A stretch of 36,553 nucleotides of DNA from Bondarzewia mesenterica (Eukaryota > Basidiomycota > Agaricomycetes > Russulales > Bondarzewiaceae): the NCBI GenBank assembly GCA_004802705.1, contig SGPL01000346.1, forward strand, positions 1 to 36,553, read 5' to 3'. The notes below the pieces were generated by a model. That model was not told the DNA's origin and did no database searches. It saw only the letters and a program-made list of their open reading frames with translations. The position numbers were made by a program, and so were the translations under genes. Below, one piece after another: positions 1 through 10,559 of the stretch. Numbering within the stretch: position 1 is the first letter of the stretch; every line of letters starts with the position of its first letter.

Positions 1-23
1 GGGTTCAATTCCCGGTCAGGCCC
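1..23 (+). tRNA. tRNA-Pro, 3' end only (cut by window start)
   Basis: The first 23 bases are the end of a tRNA: 3' part of the T stem (GGG), T loop TTCAATT, closing CCCGG, 3' acceptor strand TCAGGCC and discriminator C. They match the same part of the complete tRNA-Pro at 29-106 except for one acceptor base (T here, C there). The 5' part lies outside the window, so the anticodon cannot be read; proline identity is inferred from the near-identity. Confidence 0.75.
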
Positions 24-28
24 TTACA

Positions 29-106
29 GGCCTGATGGTCTAGTAGCATGATTCCTTCTTCGGGACTATTTGGAGGAGGTCCCGGGTTCAATTCCCGGCC
101 AGGCCC
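29..106 (+). tRNA. tRNA-Pro (anticodon CGG) with a candidate 6-nt intron
   Basis: The cloverleaf can be folded by eye. The acceptor is GGCCTGA (29-35) against CCAGGCC (99-105), with only the last pair mismatched. The anticodon stem is CCTTC (54-58) against GGAGG (72-76). Variable loop AGGTC is followed by T stem CCGGG/CCCGG around TTCAATT, and the discriminator is C106. The anticodon loop reads TTCGGG then ACTATT then T, so the anticodon is CGG (61-63) and the extra six bases (65-70) sit right after position 37, the canonical tRNA intron site. The tRNA reads proline CCG codons. A T run (112-116) follows as a Pol III terminator. It lies 5 nt after another tRNA-Pro end. Confidence 0.88.
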
Positions 107-111
107 TTAAC

Positions 112-126
112 TTTTTGTGTTTTTTT
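112..126 (+). terminator. Pol III terminator T-runs after tRNA-Pro
   Basis: Five T residues at 112-116 begin 5 nt after the tRNA 3' end, with a backup run of seven T at 120-126. The 5-nt gap between the two tRNAs (24-28) has no T run, so the upstream tRNA has no terminator of its own. Confidence 0.7.
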
Positions 127-513
127 AGGACATGATGAACACCAGACCTCTGTGCACTGCTGTATGTAGAGAACGATGTGCCCCTGCCTGCATACTGTTT
201 TGCAGTTTCTCGAACAGAGATTGATCCTTTTTTTTTTGTTTACCTCAATGACACAAGAACAGGGTGGGCATCCGGCTTCCACGTGTAGGGAGGATGTTTC
301 TCGTAGCATTTCCTTTCCAAACACCTTTCGAGACCTTTCGCTCAGCTCCGAATTCACACCAGGAGATAGACACATGGCGAATCGATCCTTCTCTTTGCCT
401 GTGGGTTTCTCTGACGTCGTTAAAAACAGAGAAGATCCCGCAAGGCCCCAGTCTTCCAGCAGTGGCAAGCACAATGCCATGTTGAATTCTCGGCCAAGCA
501 ACAGTCACTATGC

Positions 514-1038
514 ATGTTCCCAATGTCTCGTCACAGTTCGAAAAAGGGCCCGGAAGATATGTACATCGATATCGACTCTTATTCTCGGCGAGGTCTGTAC
601 AGTTGCCAACCGTATTCCATTTTTTCAGGTCATGTTATCCGGACGCCTCGTAAAGTTATCAAGTCGGACTGGCACTTCGATACCTCTTTATTGGTAATGG
701 GACATCTTCATCTGACTATCGGCACAGGTAACATGTTGATTTTCCTGCCTTCCAGTTTCAAGGGGTTAGTGGAGCTACGCACCCGAGGAAAGATAGATAT
801 CCTTCCGGTCTTGGCCAGAACGGCACGGATCCTGAAGGCCTCGGATGAAAAGGCACTCATTCTTGTTGGAATGAGTGGCGAAATGCTTTCCTCGACGCCC
901 GTCGATCAACAGCTGGATCATGGGCGATTGTACTCCCATGGCGGAAACTTTGCAATCGGTCTAAGTAGCCAGGACACGGTCCTGACACCGGCGACTGGGT
1001 TTTGGAAGAGCATTGGAGGTTATCTTCTGGGTAACTGA
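514..1038 (+). CDS. Putative DUF7330-like protein (partial or unresolved model)
   Basis: An open frame of 174 codons from ATG 514 to the stop at 1036-1038. From memory it resembles the fungal DUF7330 family: an opening stretch around MYIDIDSYSRRGLYSCQ, a strand-rich centre with LPSSFKGLVELRTRGKID, and a closing part with DEKALILVG. Those proteins are mostly beta-strand with no known activity. No signal peptide or membrane segment is evident. A further exon upstream is possible, because open frames extend back to about 176, but no convincing splice join was found. The family call rests on recognised pattern only and the frame could also be a relic. Confidence 0.4.
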   Translation: MFPMSRHSSKKGPEDMYIDIDSYSRRGLYSCQPYSIFSGHVIRTPRKVIKSDWHFDTSLLVMGHLHLTIGTGNMLIFLPSSFKGLVELRTRGKIDILPVLARTARILKASDEKALILVGMSGEMLSSTPVDQQLDHGRLYSHGGNFAIGLSSQDTVLTPATGFWKSIGGYLLGN

Positions 1039-1563
1039 TTCGTGCACGATAATCTGTTATATAGTAGTAGATGTCAGACCGGCCTGGTGCGTACCCGGTT
1101 GCATGTTTACACTGAGTTGGATATGTGGTAACCATTTTGAGAAACCAGACGCAAGAAACCACGCGGGTCCGACAAGCACGGATACATGGAGAGCAAGAAC
1201 TGTCCGGTACCTAGACTGACGCCCGTCTAATATTGCTCTCGTGCGACTATCAAAATGCCTTCCTCTGCATCTGCTACTTCCTCTACTCACCAGATCACGG
1301 TTGGCCGGTTCATCTTGATTTCATGAATAGCGCGCTTAACGCTGCACTAATGCCTACTGGCGGAGAGATCGAGCATGCAGGTTGCTTCAGCGGACTGTTT
1401 GGTGGTCGTCGGCAATATACAAATACAAGCCGTCGGCACAGCAAAGGGACTCTAGCCAGCGCTATTTCAGGCGTCCAACGGGGTACGCAAGACGAGCTTG
1501 TAGGCTACCTAGTCGTATTTCATCGTGTTCACCTAGATTCTCAAAAAGACGCTCGATTGTTAG
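1039..1563. other. No gene resolved; upstream region or first exon of the M20 gene
   Basis: About 525 nt between the DUF7330-like frame and the first readable M20 exon. An ATG at 1256 opens a short serine/threonine-rich frame (MPSSASATSSTHQ...) that could be the M20 first exon, but the frame meets a stop near 1327 and the only possible donor is weak. The remainder has no codon pattern or RNA gene that could be recognised. Confidence 0.4.
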
Positions 1564-3611
1564 CCGAAGGATCCTCAATTTGCCAGCTCCTGCAATTTTT
1601 CGGGCGGATTAGAGGATGGCAATTTGCCATCATACTCTCAAAGCGTTCCAAACAGCATTTTCCGACCAGAGGTTTTGAAGACCATTGAGCAAGAGCTCGA
1701 CAAGCTTGATCCAGATCTCAGAGACCTCAGTCTCAGAATTCATGGTCAGCTCCCAGTGATGTGAACCCGCATTCATTTTACCATGTTTCTTTAGATCATC
1801 CGGAACTAATGTTTGAAGAGAGGTGACTTTTTAACTTTCGCTGTTTCTTACGGTAGCCCTAACTGCATGCCGTCATTACATCCATAGATATGCTCATGAT
1901 CAATTAACTGCTTTCATGGCCTTGCATGGCTTCACAGTCAGCAGACATTATCTTGGTCTCGAAACAGCCTGGCGAGCCGACTTCCATCATGGCATAGGTG
2001 GACGTGTGCTAGGCGTAAATGCTGAGATGGACGCACTACCCGGCATTGGACACGCGTGTGGACACAATCTGATTGCTATGGCTGGTGTCGCCATCGCAAT
2101 TGCTGTCAAACTAGCGTTACAAGCCCACGATGTCCCAGGCACTGTGGTGCTTTTAGGTACTCCAGGTGCGTATGCGCTAGTATTCTGACATTGCGTCGTA
2201 GATGCTGATACCGCATGTGGTCTAACAGCCGAGGAATCTGGAGGGGGGAAGCAAATTCTTCTTGGTCGTGGGGCATACGAGGGAATGGATGCTTGTATCA
2301 TGCAAGTTATTTTCCAGCAGAACCTCACTGCTCTTCCCTTACTCATGTACGTATTCTTAGGTGCCATCCGTCTTCAGGGCCTGCGCATAACTTGACAGTA
2401 GGACCAACCCTGGCAATGCAACATATCGACGTGGAATACTTTGGTCATACGTAGATTGCTTCACTTTGTCGTCATTTTCCATGCCTCCTAACGAAGATCT
2501 GTATTGATTCATCAGAGCCCATGCATCTGCATCTCCTTGGGAAGGTGTCAACGCATTAGATGCCGCTTTTATCGCCTATTCCAGTATATCCGTCCTCCGA
2601 CAGCAAATAAAACCGTCTCACCGAGTTCATGGAATTCTTCAAGGCAAGAATTGGACACCTAATGGTATAATATATTCCAGTTTTGATTTTACACGATCGA
2701 CACGCTATCTGATATCGCCTCCAACAGTGATACCGGATTATGCAAAAATGAAATGGATTGTGCGCGCGCCTACTTGGGACGAAGTGCTTATCCTCCGTGA
2801 CCGAGTCATTAACTGTCTGAAGTACGCCACTGCCACCTAAGCTGCCTTAAAGGCTCCGCACTAAAATGACCTTTTTTTGTGCCACTTCAGAGCGGCATCA
2901 ATATCAACTGGATGCAGGGTCACGATAACGGAAAGCGATCGTTATTATAATCTACGGCAAAATCTCGTGATAGGTGAGCAAGTTTTGATGCATAAATGGG
3001 CTCGGACAACTGTGTAGAAGATTAATCTTATTTCAGCTCAGGATTTTGCTTCTACAGCTCAACAGCGATTTGGTTTTCATACTATTTATCCTACAAATAG
3101 CGAAGGGCTGACTGCGTCAACAGACTTTGTGAGTTGATGACACTTACTTTTCTGCCCTATCTTGACTTAACCGCGCCAACGGACAGGGCAATATATCATA
3201 CGGTACTTCTTTATCAACCTGTCCAAGTCCGCTTTCTGTACTGACAATTTATATTTACACAGCGCATCCTGCATTCCACCCCGTATATAGTACGTCGAAC
3301 TCAGCTTACTTTGTTGTTTTTTTTGGTTTTAGCCTGATCTTGATGTTCTAGGCATCACCACCGACCCAAACAGCTCTAATCATACTCCAGGCTTCGAAAA
3401 AGCTTCGCGAACACGCGCGGCTCACAAGGCAACTATGAAAGTCGCAAAGAGCCTCGCATTGACCGGCTTCCGCGTATTGGATGACTGTGCATTCTATTCA
3501 CAGGTGAGTGCGAGAAAGCGCTTGAAGTCCTGCAAGAGTTCTTTGTTCTTTGTTCTGATTAGAAATGGTCAGGTCCGGAAGGCTTTCGAGGAGAACGGAC
3601 CTCAGGTGTAA
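1564..3611 (+). CDS. M20-family metallopeptidase / aminoacylase-1-like protein 2
   Basis: Zinc-dependent amidohydrolase of the M20 family, closest in pattern to the ACY1L2/PM20D2 group that hydrolyses N-acyl amino acids or dipeptides in the cytosol; the substrate is not predictable. Twelve short introns join a frame running from SYSQSVPNSIFRPEVL, through HDHPELMFEERYAHDQL, the metal site NAEMDALPGIGHACGHN, the acid pair AEESGGGK, then CHPSSGPAHNLTVGPT, FGHTAHASASPWEG, the late STDFGNISYG...HPAFHP and NHTPGFEKAS, to the TAA at 3609-3611. The metal-binding histidines and the glutamates are present. The 5' end is unresolved: the frame opens after a stop at 1561-1563, and ATG 1256 is one candidate start. 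One intron (2302-2360) has GC-AG ends. The gene converges on the DnaJ gene. Confidence 0.85.
2302..2360 (+). other. GC-AG intron in the M20 gene
   Basis: Exon ...GCTTGTATCAT is followed by GCAAGT, the usual donor of GC-AG introns, and the 59-nt intervening sequence ends TTCTTAG. Joining AT with G restores ATG, followed by TGCCATCCG, giving the expected MCHPSSGP of the family. No GT donor nearby gives the right frame. Confidence 0.75.
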
Positions 3612-4171
3612 AAGATGCAGCATCGAGTTCGAATTGGAGTGTGAGTTACGCTGAGGGCGTCATGTGCATACCATCTCATGACAACTTTGATAATCATGAG
3701 ACGATACTTAGTCGGATCATCCCCTCTGATAAGAGTATTGCAACACAGCTCTGAGTCTCGGTAGTATGGCAAGCGCTCATCTATGCAGAAGCTTCGTACT
3801 GCTCGCGTAGCCCCTCCCCCAGCCAGAAGAATTATCAGGCCTAGTTTTAAGCAATCAAATAGAGGTGCAGCACTATTATTCCAGCATTGAGTCTGGGGGA
3901 TCTAGGTACGAAATATGTATGGAAAGGGTGAAGCAATCGAGGGAGAAAAGATCGAGTAAGGAAGATCGGAGAGTCAGATGTCTAGAGTCATAGAAACCAG
4001 GGTGTAAAGGGAGAGTCGTATGTACAACTATGTCGTAACGGAGGAATGAAGATTCCATACTTTTCCCGTAGGTACTGGATGCGCTGAATTAAACTGAAGA
4101 AAGCACCGAAGAGGCTAGATGAGGTGAGCGAAACGCTTGAGGAAGAAATAGCTGGAGTGTATGAGAGAAGA
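3612..4171. other. Convergent intergenic region
   Basis: About 560 nt between the stop codons of the M20 gene (+) and the DnaJ gene (-). A 60-codon minus frame at 3876-4058 has no family pattern. Presumed 3' UTRs and poly(A) regions of both genes; nothing else was seen. Confidence 0.5.
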
Positions 4172-6594
4172 TTAAGGTGCTACGTTGGACTCGGCCGCAG
4201 GAGCTCCGTCAGACGTTGGTGATGTCGACTCGGGTGCCTTGGGTACCCGAGTCGCGCCCTTGGTGTGCTTGTGTTTTGATTTGCCTGCGGCGGCTTCAGA
4301 AACCATCCTACATGATCAAGCAAACAAATATTAAGACCGATCTAGCAGGTTGAAAGAGAAGATGCGGAAACTGATTGCGCACCGTTCCAGTTCTCTCCGT
4401 TCCTCATCAGACTCATCCGGCACACTGCTTTTGAAGATTGAACCAATGATCAAAAGGCCCTGTATCATTCCCTCTCAGTGTCATGAACTGGGGATGACAG
4501 AGAGCGTACCTTTGCTCGGTTAAGCAACACCGCCTCAGGTACGCCGTGCTCTTTGAGGACGTTATCAACGACCTATGAGCATTCCCGTCAATCAGGGTTT
4601 CTGGGTTACCTGTCAAGAAAACAGGGGTAACAAACCTCTCGCAAGACCTGTACGACCTCGAATCGGGTCCCCCGCCAAGATGCAAGCATGATTTTGCCGG
4701 TGATATCCATCTCAAGTGCCCTAATATCTGCTTCTGTAGCATCAGGTCTTGACATGATACGATCCATGTCCTATGAAAAGGATCGTCAGGCATACGTCCC
4801 TATCTGTATGTCAGGAGATCACGCACCTGCATGACTTGTTGGGCACTCAGGCTGAATACAAAAAATCAGTGCCTGACGCAACAATTATGAATCTTGTAAA
4901 CATACGCGCTGCCAATGACACCCCAAGCGTCCTTTGCTACTGCACCCTTCTCTTTCAGGCGTGACCAAAATCCAGGGCTGATAGCATGCAGTTAGTCAGT
5001 ACGACTTTTCGATACCAAAGACAATAAGGGCCAGCTCACATTCCAAGGAACTTGCGAGATTTGAAAAACGAAGTTGCCTTTGACATATACACCGTCCCAA
5101 TAGCGTGTAGCAACTGAAGTATAAACCCTCATCAATATCGTATATACCTTGGAATCTTCCATCTTGCAGGGTCAATAGGAGGTCTTACATGATGAGACGT
5201 ACCTCTACACCGAAGCTTTCCAGCTTCAAATCGTCTGCCTCTCTCTTCATCTTCTCTTCGAACACCTTGGTTTCAGGATCATCTCTATCCCCGGGTCTCT
5301 TCGCCTCGACGAATGGACGCAATCGATCGATAAGTTTGGCGGTAAGCAGCTTGATGCGTTCTTCCATAGCGTGCTTGCGCTCTCGGTCCTGCGCTTCCAA
5401 CTTTTTTGCGCTCCTCTAGCGTCATCTTGCTCCGCTTCTTCGGACCTGGAACACGTTTCTTATCCGCCTCGGGCGAAGCAGCAGCATCGGTGCCTGAGGA
5501 GGGATGTTCCTCGCCAGCGGGTGTTGGAGTTGGGGCAGGAACGATCGAGGTCGATGGGCGGGGTACATTGCTGGTGGTCGGCGAGAGTGCTGGCGAGGAA
5601 GGGGGGACTTCTGAGGGCGCACGAGGCGTATGTGGCGAAGCAGAGCCAGGTGCCAGAGGTGTGGGAGGAGTGGTAGTCCCGTTCATTTCCTTCTCAAGAT
5701 CGGCCTTCTCTTCGTCAGTCATGTTTTCCGCCATGGACTTCATTTCTTTCATCAATGAGATTTCACCAATCTGCGGATGTACGAACATGAATTAGTTCAT
5801 TCACCAGACCAACATATATGATGGGTTCGAGCATATTTGGTTGAGAGCTCGGTATGCAAAAAGGCTCCATAGCCGACTGCTTTCAAGATGGAATAGAACG
5901 GGGAAGGTAATGAAGGAAAAACGCACGTAGTCCACGAATCGTTCTCCGCCAAATACGGTTGCAAAGAATCCAGCTGCATCATCGACACCAACGCCACCCT
6001 CCTTCTCAGTCTGATATTTTGATAAGCGCCATGAACCAGTCACATTATTAATACAGATAGCCCAGGAGAGCCAAAACTCACCATCTTCTTTCCGTTCTTG
6101 TCATAAACAGCTCGGAGATTCTGTGAGGAAAGAAAGTGATCAATGCGAGAAGTTGGAATAGGCTGCACGCATGCTACCACAATGCAGGAGCAACTGCCAT
6201 GATTATGCAACTTACAGAGTCCGACAAGACCTGATATGCCTTACTGTGATGTTCAGACATCGTATGAGAGGAAGTAGCATATTATACGTGAGACTAACGC
6301 ACCTAATCTCCTTAAATTTCTCCTCTGCATCAGGAGACGGGTTCTTGTCAGGGTGATACTGAGGACCACCATCAACAAAACAGTTCAGCCTATGGCAAAA
6401 ATATGAAAGACACAGAAAGACGCACCTTCATTGCTGACTTACGATACGCTTTCTTTAGGTCCGTATCGTTGACATCCGTAGGCACCCCCAACTGCGCGCG
6501 AACATTAGTGCTCCTGACGCACAATACCTTCCAAGTGAATACGATGCAAAAAGCCACCCACTAAATCATAATACTCGGTCTCTACGGGAGCCAT
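4172..6594 (-). CDS. DnaJ/Hsp40 co-chaperone with DnaJ-X domain (Caj1/Djp1-like)
   Basis: J-domain co-chaperone that stimulates Hsp70 ATPase; yeast relatives Caj1 and Djp1 are cytosolic, Djp1 serving peroxisomal and mitochondrial import. Start ATG is at 6592-6594: MAPVETEYYDL, then LGVPTDVNDTDLKKAYRK, the invariant HPD in YHPDKNP (its own exon), FKEISKAYQVLSDS and NLRAVYDKNG. The DnaJ-X part follows (GVDDAAGFFATVFGGERF, IGEISLMKEM), then a proline/serine/threonine-rich linker (5470-5690) and a charged, probably coiled-coil stretch (RKHAMEERIKLLTAKLIDRL). The C-terminal part continues through FLGIPGFWSRLKEKG and ends in a lysine/alanine-rich tail (SKHKHTKGATRVPK) with TAA at 4172-4174. Many short introns break the J domain. 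The HPD motif is intact, so it should be active. Confidence 0.9.
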
Positions 6595-7162
6595 CGTGCA
6601 CTTGAATCAAAGGAATGTTAGTTGTGTGGGGAGGTAATTATTGAACAGAGTGGGGAAACAGGGATAATGTCTTGGGTGTAGTAAGATCTGAAGAGTCCAG
6701 AGGCTGTTTGAACGTCCGCCGTTTGATCGGCGGCCCGTGTATTACATACGGTGGAAGCCGCCACGTACTTGCCGGTCCTTGCCGCTTCATGACTGTTGTT
6801 ACTAAAATCCGCACACTAACAGAGTCCGAGTCCTAAAGTATTCGAGCATGGACGCATGGACACCTCAACAATTCCGTGGGATGAACACTTATTGTGCACA
6901 AATCCCATGCTAATGACCGTCAGAGTCCTGAGCGTTGAGCAGCAAATGCAGTATGATGTATGGACGCTGGACCATGGAAGTACTGCTTGACAAAAAAGGT
7001 CTTCTGGGGGCAGAAGTCAGAGTATTGAACCCTGCAGCAAATCATGCTACTAACAGCCAATGTCGTGGAGTTTCCAACAAGCCGCACGAAAACAATTTGA
7101 CAGAAGGCAGGAGAGGCAGGAAAGGAAAGGAAGTACTCTCAATGCTCATCATTACAACCAAT
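6595..7162. other. Intergenic: DnaJ promoter side and NADH dehydrogenase 3' side
   Basis: About 570 nt between two minus-strand genes. It should hold the DnaJ 5' UTR and promoter and the 3' UTR of the NADH dehydrogenase. A 106-codon plus frame (6935-7255) overlaps the end of the next gene and shows no family pattern. No TATA box or RNA gene stands out. Confidence 0.5.
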
Positions 7163-8473
7163 TCACCTACGAGCAATCTCCCTCCCACCTATCCAATTCC
7201 ACGTCCAACTTGCCATGATCATGGTCTTTCGTCTCCACGACCGCGTCCAATATAGACTGCCAGATCGCCACGCGAGCCACGCTGACTGACCTTCGTAGTT
7301 GCGCTTGCCCATCACGACGCCGTCGGAACGTCCTAGGTACGCCACAAGCGATTTTTGTTTGTAGGAGAAAGGGACGACGACACCAGTATTGAGGACATGA
7401 ACTAGATACTCTGCCTTTTGCAAGGCCACTTCAGACAGAAAAGGGTGTCAGTGATGTGTTGGCGCTGCATATACACAAGCGCACCGACCTTCGGCAGTGG
7501 TAGGAAGACCCTTGTTGAATATGTCTGCAGCATCTCCGAGTGCATAGACATTTTCAAGTACCGTGTGGTCTGTGCGCAGAACGCGGAGGTACTGATCCGT
7601 AAAAATCCGTTTCATCTTATCGCTCTTCGCGACATCCAGGCCATCCACGAGCTCCGTCTGCTTGTTCCCTGTAGCCCACGCTATCATGCCACATGGAATT
7701 CTTCCCTCCTCTCTCGTGAAGATCGCATCCTCCTCAACCCGCTCAATGTGAGAATTGGTCTTGATTTGGACGCCTCGCCTCGTAAACGACTGAAGCGCGT
7801 AATCCCTGAGATTCGAATCGAATGCAGAAAGAATCTGAGGCGCAATATCATGAATGGTAATGGAGAACTGCCCGGCGAGATGGGGGAAGGTCTTGCTCAG
7901 GTCGACGAAGAGGTCGTCTAGCTCGGCGGACAGCTCGACGCCGGTGGGACCACCGCCCACGATAGCAACGTGTAGAAGCTCAGCAACGCGTTCAGGCGGC
8001 GTGCCTGGGAGTGACGCGCGTTCGAGTATGTCAAATATGCGTCGTCGAACCGCTTGGGCATCGGGAACTGATTTGAGGAACAGACAATACTGGTCCGCGC
8101 CTGGTGTGTTGAATGTGTGGTTCACACAACCAGGCGCGAGGATCAGAATGTCATACGACAGCATGAACGGCTCGGCGTCGGGGAATACGGGCTTGCATGT
8201 GATGATCCGGCCATTGAGATCAGTAGAAGTGACCCACGCTTTGTAGAACGCAAGATGACGGCTGGCCGAGCGAATGGGCTCTTCTGCGAGACGCAAGTCG
8301 AACAATCCTGCGGCAGCGCTAGCCAAAAGAGGCGTGTACGCGAATGTGTGCGTGGGAGAAACGACGGTGAGCTGGTAGACGCTGAGATCAAGTTTTTGTG
8401 CGAGAGTATAGCCTGCCCAGCCAGTGCCCACGACAATGACGTGCGGGAGGGTGGTTTGAGATGCAGTGGCCAT
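7163..8473 (-). CDS. Type II (alternative) NADH:quinone oxidoreductase, NDH-2 family
   Basis: Single-subunit FAD enzyme that passes electrons from NADH to quinone without pumping protons; fungal members sit on either face of the inner mitochondrial membrane. Two exons (8473-7489 and 7428-7163, 60-nt intron, splice restores AEVALQKAEYL) give 416 residues. Seen: FAD dinucleotide fold VVGTGWAGYTLAQKLD at residues 13-28, NDH-2 signature TFAYTPLLASAAAG, NADH fold AIVGGGPTGVELSAEL in the middle, MIAWATGNK, YALGDAA near the end of exon 1, and the C-terminal membrane-anchoring type end (AWLAWRSGSLYWTRSW ... GGREIARR). ATG 8471-8473 lies just before the first fold, so there is no visible mitochondrial presequence, unlike typical NDE/NDI proteins of about 500-570 residues. 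An upstream exon is possible but none was recognised. Confidence 0.88.
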
Positions 8474-9784
8474 GACGAGAGTAAGTTCTTGTGCTCAAAG
8501 AAGGCGTCAAAAATTCAGTAATAGGATGCAATGTGGAAGTTGCAGGTGAGTGAGGATGCGATACGGTAGTACTAGTTATCCGTCGAGTTCTTAAGTATCC
8601 ATCTCGTCACCCGTGGTGTTAAATCGGGATACGCAGCTAAATTTGAATGGAATGCTTCAGAGCGTGCAGAATCACCACTTCCTATTACTGAACCTATACC
8701 ATGGGGTCATCCGTATATCTCCGCGCAGGGTGTACTGGGAACATGACAAGCGCCCACGAGTATGTCGCACGGCCGGAAGAGTTCGTTGCAAGGAATCCGA
8801 CTGCGGACATCAGCAGTAACAGTTGATGGCTTCCGCAATCCGCCTTTCACGTTCGTCGGCTGCGGCCTCTATTCATCGCATAGATTAATGTCCAATCGAT
8901 TGTCGAGCAATAAGTCGAACCTACAATTTTGGCTGAACAGAAGTATCCAGACTGTAGAAAATGCCTGCATTCCGTTTGATTCTTTAAAGCTTCAACTCGA
9001 GAGCGTTGATACGGGACGCAGCTGCAGTACATAAGTTATGGCCATGAACTTAGTTCCGCCTCCCTACCGTTCTGCAGCCACACTGTAACAAGAACAATCG
9101 TCAGCCGTATCTAGTGCTTATATGCTCTCATGATACCGATTAAGTCAGACATTTTGGGGAAGCCTCCAATTTCGCAAGAGCATTCAATAGTCATGACGGA
9201 ACAACGCGACTTTGCCCATGGCCTAAAAATAGAGGGATAGAGGGAGAGTAACGAGAAGTGCTTGGTCAACGAGAAGCTTTTAGCGACCGGTTTGCAGCAT
9301 GTGCTAGGAACACCGACCCCGATCTTTCCCTAATGAAGCGCTGAATTCAGACGTAGTCCAGCATGTGCTTATGGACTTCCAAAAACTAGTCGTCACTGAC
9401 AATGGCGAAACTAAAATCATTCAATTGCACAGAGCGAAGATGTCAGCGTACCTCATCTACATTTTCTGGTGTAGAACGATTCGGCACGTGTGATTGAAGT
9501 AGATCTATTGGGTATTGCTATTGATACAGAGAAGCAAGTCAAGCACGTCGTATGCGTCTACGACAGTATGCTTCTGTTGTGTTTCAAGGCTGGGAAAACG
9601 GTGCCAGACGTTGAGAGCAAAGTGAGAGGATAACACTGGAATATGCGAACAATAAACGCACTCACAATCGTGGATTGGGAAAACGATTAGAACCGCCCTC
9701 CATGCAGACCTGGTATGGCGCAAATTCCGCGTACAGATGCAGTTGGGACGTGATTTCTCCAGCATCATTAGCGACAATTCTGCA
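8474..9784. other. 1.3 kb with no recognisable gene
   Basis: Lies between the start of the NADH dehydrogenase gene and the stop of the DUF202 gene, both on the minus strand. Only short overlapping frames (at most 114 codons, one of them antisense to or overlapping the DUF202 exon). No family motif, tRNA or repeat was recognised. It should include the NADH dehydrogenase promoter. Confidence 0.5.
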
Positions 9785-10271
9785 TCAACCGATTTCTTTC
9801 TCGTCGGCGAGCAAAATGATGCATGTGGTGAATACAACACCGAGCACAATCGTCAAAATTGCCAGATGAGGTCTTCAAAGTCTTCAGAGTCAACCAGAGA
9901 ACCATAAACATCTTCTAGAACAAGACTTACCTGGAGGAGACCAGAAACGCCCTCATACTACGAATATCCCTAAAACCGGATTCGTACTGCCATAAACCAC
10001 CAGCGATTACGAACAATGCAGCGGCCAAGTCCAATGATGCTAATGCAATGCTCGTATCCGTCAGGTGACGGGTTGGTTCCGAGGATTGAGCACCTGATAG
10101 ACGGGCTCGTAGGAGGACGGAGGAGAAGATGAGGGTAAGCAGTAGTGCGACCCTCATATGAGAGAGGAAGTTTCGTTCAAGCATGCAAACATCGCGAGCG
10201 CAGCTTCCTATGTTATCAAGTACAAAAGGCACCGTGAAAGTCTTGAATTTGAATCTGGGAACTTTCAGCAT
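9785..10271 (-). CDS. DUF202 (YidH-type) small membrane protein
   Basis: Two exons (10271-9931 and 9872-9785; 58-nt intron with GTAAGT donor) give 142 residues. The family signature is visible as NIGSCARDVCMLERNFLSHM (usual form N-x-G-S-x-A-R-D-x-x-x-x-E-R-x-F-L), followed by helix 1 (VALLLTLIFSSVLL), helix 2 (ASLDLAAALFVIAGGLWQY) and, after the splice, helix 3 (LAILTIVLGVVFTTCIILLA) and a short polar end DEKEIG. DUF202 also occurs in the Vtc1 polyphosphate subunit, but most stand-alone fungal members have no known role. The splice phase restores an arginine codon and reads straight into the third helix, which supports the model. It is divergent from the next gene, with 288 bp between the start codons. 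Confidence 0.85.
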
Positions 10272-10559
10272 TGTTCGTGGACTTGAGCAACTCTGCTGCA
10301 GATAATATTTGGCACGCGACAGAGAACCAGTTTCCGAAGTCCGACTGTCAGGTGTATTACTTCATTGTGTTACACGTGATGTATCCCGAACGCGGTAGTG
10401 TTTATTTGGTTGCTATTTGTTCGTAGTTCAACTATGGAACCTACATTCAGAGCTTGTACCTGACTACTCCCTTCAGCCGTCAAGCCTCTCTTTACCCCGT
10501 CCACTCCTTTTGCGTTTCCTCACGCTCCTTTGTCAAGTACATACTGCATCGACGTCTCA
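10272..10559. promoter_or_regulatory. Bidirectional promoter region
   Basis: 288 bp separate the start codons of the divergent DUF202 gene (-) and the 681-residue gene (+). It must contain both 5' UTRs and promoters. An E-box-like CACGTG lies at about 10374-10379. No clear TATA box was seen. Confidence 0.45.

Noticed and set aside
88..501. 137-codon minus-strand frame overlapping the tRNA
   Set aside because: Runs into the tRNA gene, has no family pattern and is probably chance.
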